Shown piece by piece: positions 61,879 through 64,000 of a DNA stretch of 64,000 nucleotides. The DNA is from JACRGC01 sp041305345 (GTDB lineage Archaea > Micrarchaeota > Micrarchaeia > Norongarragalinales > SBBD01), in NCBI GenBank assembly GCA_041305345.1, contig JBFYLP010000002.1:1-64000 (forward strand). Direction: 5' to 3'. Each line of letters opens with the position of its first letter. Positions within the stretch are counted from its first letter, which is position 1. Below the pieces are notes generated by a model. The model saw only the letters and a list, made by a program, of their open reading frames with translations, made no database searches and was not told the origin of the DNA. The translations under genes and the position numbers were made by a program.

Positions 61879-61889
61879 GCCTGAAGAAT

Positions 61890-62819
61890 ATGTACGAATT
61901 CCGACGTGACGAAGGCATACTTGGCACGAAGCCCAAGGAGCGCAGCATGGAAGAGCACCTCTCCTTTGGCATTGCTATAATTGACAAGCCTATTGGGCCA
62001 TCATCGCACGAGGTTGCAGCGTTCGTTAGGAAAATCCTTGGCCTACGCGTTGTTGGCCATACCGGAACGCTCGATTCGAACGTTTCCGGAGTTCTCGTGG
62101 TCCTTCTCGAGAATACTAGGAAATTGGCAAATTTCATCCCGAATTCTGACAAGGAATACGTTTGCCTGATGAGAATAAATGGGAAGAATGACCGGCAATC
62201 GCTTGAAGCCGCATTTTCAAATTTCCGCGGAAGGATTTACCAAAGGCCCCCATTGGAAAGCGCAGTTGCAAGGAGATTGCGCGTCAGGAGGGTGAATTCG
62301 CTCGAGATCCTGGAGATTGATGGGCAGCTGGTGCTTTTCAAGTGCAGCTGCGAGGCCGGTACGTACATCAGGAAGATCGTTTCCGACATTGGCGAGCTTA
62401 TGTGCGCAAGGACCGAGATGGTCGAGCTGCGCAGGACACGCGCGGGCGATTTTTCCGAGAAGGACGCAATTTCCCTCCAGGCATTGACGGATTATCATTG
62501 GATATGGAAGGAGGGGAAGGACGAAAGCATTTTACGCAAGGCAATTAGGCCAATCGAGTCGGTTCATTTCAAGCGGATGGTCGTTTGCGATTTTGCAGCA
62601 AAAAGCCTGCGCAGCGGAATAAAACCAAAAATTGGGGACCTGGAATCCGTGGATGAGGGCATCTTTGCATCCGACAATGTCGGGATTTATTCCTTGAAGG
62701 GCGAACTTCTTGCTGTTGGCGAGGCAGTGCATCCCTCCAAAGGATTGCAGACATTGCATTCCGAAGGAAAGGAGTTGGAAGTTGCTGCCAAGATAATTAG
62801 GGTCGTGCATCCCCAATGA
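61890..62819 (+). CDS. cbf5: tRNA/rRNA pseudouridine synthase Cbf5 (TruB family)
   Basis: 309 residues from the ATG at 61890. Catalytic domain with GIAIIDKPIGPSSH, GHTGTLDSNVSGVL (catalytic Asp D62), YVCLMR, RPPLESAVAR and the thumb-like CEAGTYIRK; C-terminal PUA domain. Part of the H/ACA RNP that makes pseudouridine in rRNA and may act alone on tRNA. It follows eL14 directly. Confidence 0.93.
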   Translation: MYEFRRDEGILGTKPKERSMEEHLSFGIAIIDKPIGPSSHEVAAFVRKILGLRVVGHTGTLDSNVSGVLVVLLENTRKLANFIPNSDKEYVCLMRINGKNDRQSLEAAFSNFRGRIYQRPPLESAVARRLRVRRVNSLEILEIDGQLVLFKCSCEAGTYIRKIVSDIGELMCARTEMVELRRTRAGDFSEKDAISLQALTDYHWIWKEGKDESILRKAIRPIESVHFKRMVVCDFAAKSLRSGIKPKIGDLESVDEGIFASDNVGIYSLKGELLAVGEAVHPSKGLQTLHSEGKELEVAAKIIRVVHPQ

Positions 62820-62838
62820 ATCGTGATGCCGGTGGGAG

Positions 62839-62850
62839 TATTTTATAAAT
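62839..62850 (+). promoter_or_regulatory. TATA box of aIF2gamma
   Basis: TATTTTATAAAT; transcription would start near 62871, with GAGGGGT 5 nt before the ATG at 62889. Confidence 0.55.
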
Positions 62851-62888
62851 GAGGGTCTGCAAAGTATGGTAGCATTTGAGGGGTTGTA

Positions 62889-64000
62889 ATGGCACAGGCG
62901 GAAGTAAACATAGGCACAGTTGGGCACGTGGATCACGGAAAGACCACGTTGGTTTCGATGTTAACCAAGAAATGGACGGACACGCACTCCGAGGAGGTAA
63001 AGCGGGGGATTACCATAAAGATGGGATACGCGGACGTCTCATTCCGTAAGTGCGGGAAATGCGAGGGCGCCGATGCATTCACAATTGATGAAAACTGCCC
63101 CAATTGCGGCTCTCTCACCAAAATTGAACGGAAGGTTTCCTTTGTGGATTCGCCCGGCCACGAAACGCTGATGGCGACGGTGATTGCAGCAAGCAGCATC
63201 ATGGATGGTGCGCTATTCGTGATTGCGGCAAATGAGAAATGCCCGCAGCCCCAAACCGCAGAGCACCTTATGGTCCTTGAGGCAGCTGGCATCAAGCACA
63301 TCGTAATCGCCCAAAACAAGATCGACCTCGTGACAAAACAAAGGGCGCTTGAAAATTACAATGAAATACGGGAATTCCTGAAGGGCTCGGCATTCGAGAA
63401 TTCGCCAATCATCCCAACGGCGGCGCTTTCAAGCAAGTCGCTTTCGGCGCTCATGCAGGCACTTGTGGAATCCATTCCCGTGCCAAGAAGGGATGTGGAA
63501 GCCGACCCATTGCTTTACGTTGCAAGGAGCTTTGATGTCAACAAGCCCGGCGCCAACATCAGCAAAATTGTGGGATCCGTAATGGGAGGCTCCGTCATTA
63601 GGGGCAAATTCAAAATCGGCGACAAGATTGACATAGTGCCTGGCATAATGCTAAAGAGGAAGGATCGCGAGGTATATGAGCCCCTAAGGACAAGCATCTC
63701 GGGATTATTTGCGGAAAATGACAAGCTCGAGGATGCAGGCCCGGGAGGGCTTGTTGGCATTTCCACCCTGCTAGACCCCTCACTTAGCAAGGGGGATGGC
63801 CTTGTTGGCAACCTTGTTGGCAAAATCGGCACCCTTCCCTCCCCAAAATTCGAAATCAAGGTTGAGATAGAGGCATTGAAACGCGCTATAGAAAGCTTCC
63901 AGTCTTCGCCCGGAGTCAATGAACCCCTGGTCCTTGGAATTGGGACGAACACGACAGTGGGGTTCATAACCGAAAGGAAGAAGAAAAGTTTCATCCTTAA
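62889..64000 (+). CDS. eif2g: Translation initiation factor aIF2 gamma (3' end outside window)
   Basis: 370 codons are visible of about 410 expected. The GTPase G1 motif GHVDHGKTT, the zinc knuckle KCGKCEGADAF...CPNCG inserted after G2, DSPGHE (G3) and NKIDL (G4) are intact, followed by domain II (RSFDVNKPGANISKIVGSVMGG) and domain III. It carries initiator Met-tRNA as part of aIF2. THSEEVKRGITIKMGYAD is the usual switch I region. The reading frame is open at the right edge. Confidence 0.93.
   Translation, partial: MAQAEVNIGTVGHVDHGKTTLVSMLTKKWTDTHSEEVKRGITIKMGYADVSFRKCGKCEGADAFTIDENCPNCGSLTKIERKVSFVDSPGHETLMATVIAASSIMDGALFVIAANEKCPQPQTAEHLMVLEAAGIKHIVIAQNKIDLVTKQRALENYNEIREFLKGSAFENSPIIPTAALSSKSLSALMQALVESIPVPRRDVEADPLLYVARSFDVNKPGANISKIVGSVMGGSVIRGKFKIGDKIDIVPGIMLKRKDREVYEPLRTSISGLFAENDKLEDAGPGGLVGISTLLDPSLSKGDGLVGNLVGKIGTLPSPKFEIKVEIEALKRAIESFQSSPGVNEPLVLGIGTNTTVGFITERKKKSFIL

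Overview
The window is archaeal chromosome of about 47-50% GC and coding on both strands, with 62 protein genes, two of them cut by the window edges. Archaeal markers are deoxyhypusine synthase, an aRF1 release factor with NIKS, YxCxxxF and GGQ motifs, the primase small subunit PriS, exosome subunit Csl4, archaeal NadM, short-form PheT, and the run uL15-SecY-DUF106/EMC3-eL34-Cmk-eL14-Cbf5-aIF2gamma. Promoters are archaeal TATA boxes. Many first genes start 24-31 nt after the box (leaderless), while internal genes carry GGTG/GGTGAT Shine-Dalgarno sequences. The many small genes of unknown function, the very large Cys-rich or FN3 surface proteins and the compact layout suggest a DPANN-type archaeon (Diapherotrites/Micrarchaeota-like). 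That placement is inference and was not tested by phylogeny. No tRNA, rRNA, CRISPR array or insertion sequence was recognised.

Left part (1-24 kb): the end of a large FN3-repeat surface protein; a polyamine/hypusine group (deoxyhypusine synthase, agmatinase, AdoMet decarboxylase); a second FN3-type surface protein; two alpha/beta hydrolases; an FNR-type flavin reductase; a lipoprotein; a Nudix hydrolase; a block of small membrane proteins; and a housekeeping set (Csl4, Sua5, NadM, XTP pyrophosphatase, a Ca2+-type P-ATPase, a TerC/DUF475 membrane protein).

Middle (24-46 kb): an FKBP isomerase, aRF1 and PriS lead into a cassette of an unknown protein, an HTH_10 regulator and two tandem proteins that carry the phosphohistidine swivelling domain of PEP synthases but no recognisable ATP-grasp domain. 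This is the best candidate here for an undescribed system. Then follow pheST, a CPA2 antiporter with a palindrome in its promoter, a 2177-residue Cys-rich surface protein with ten tandem ~109-residue modules, and four small genes of unknown function.

Right part (45-64 kb): an RlmN-like radical-SAM candidate with an unusual Cys spacing; a lipocalin-like protein divergent from a SelB/EF-Tu-like protein with a decayed G domain; an NhaP-type antiporter; a membrane-anchored Lon protease domain without an ATPase; a ferredoxin lacking one cluster cysteine; a CARF-like winged-helix regulator with a palindromic operator; a SpoT-like HD hydrolase; an aminotransferase; leucyl aminopeptidase; and the ribosomal/Sec cluster, ending inside aIF2gamma.
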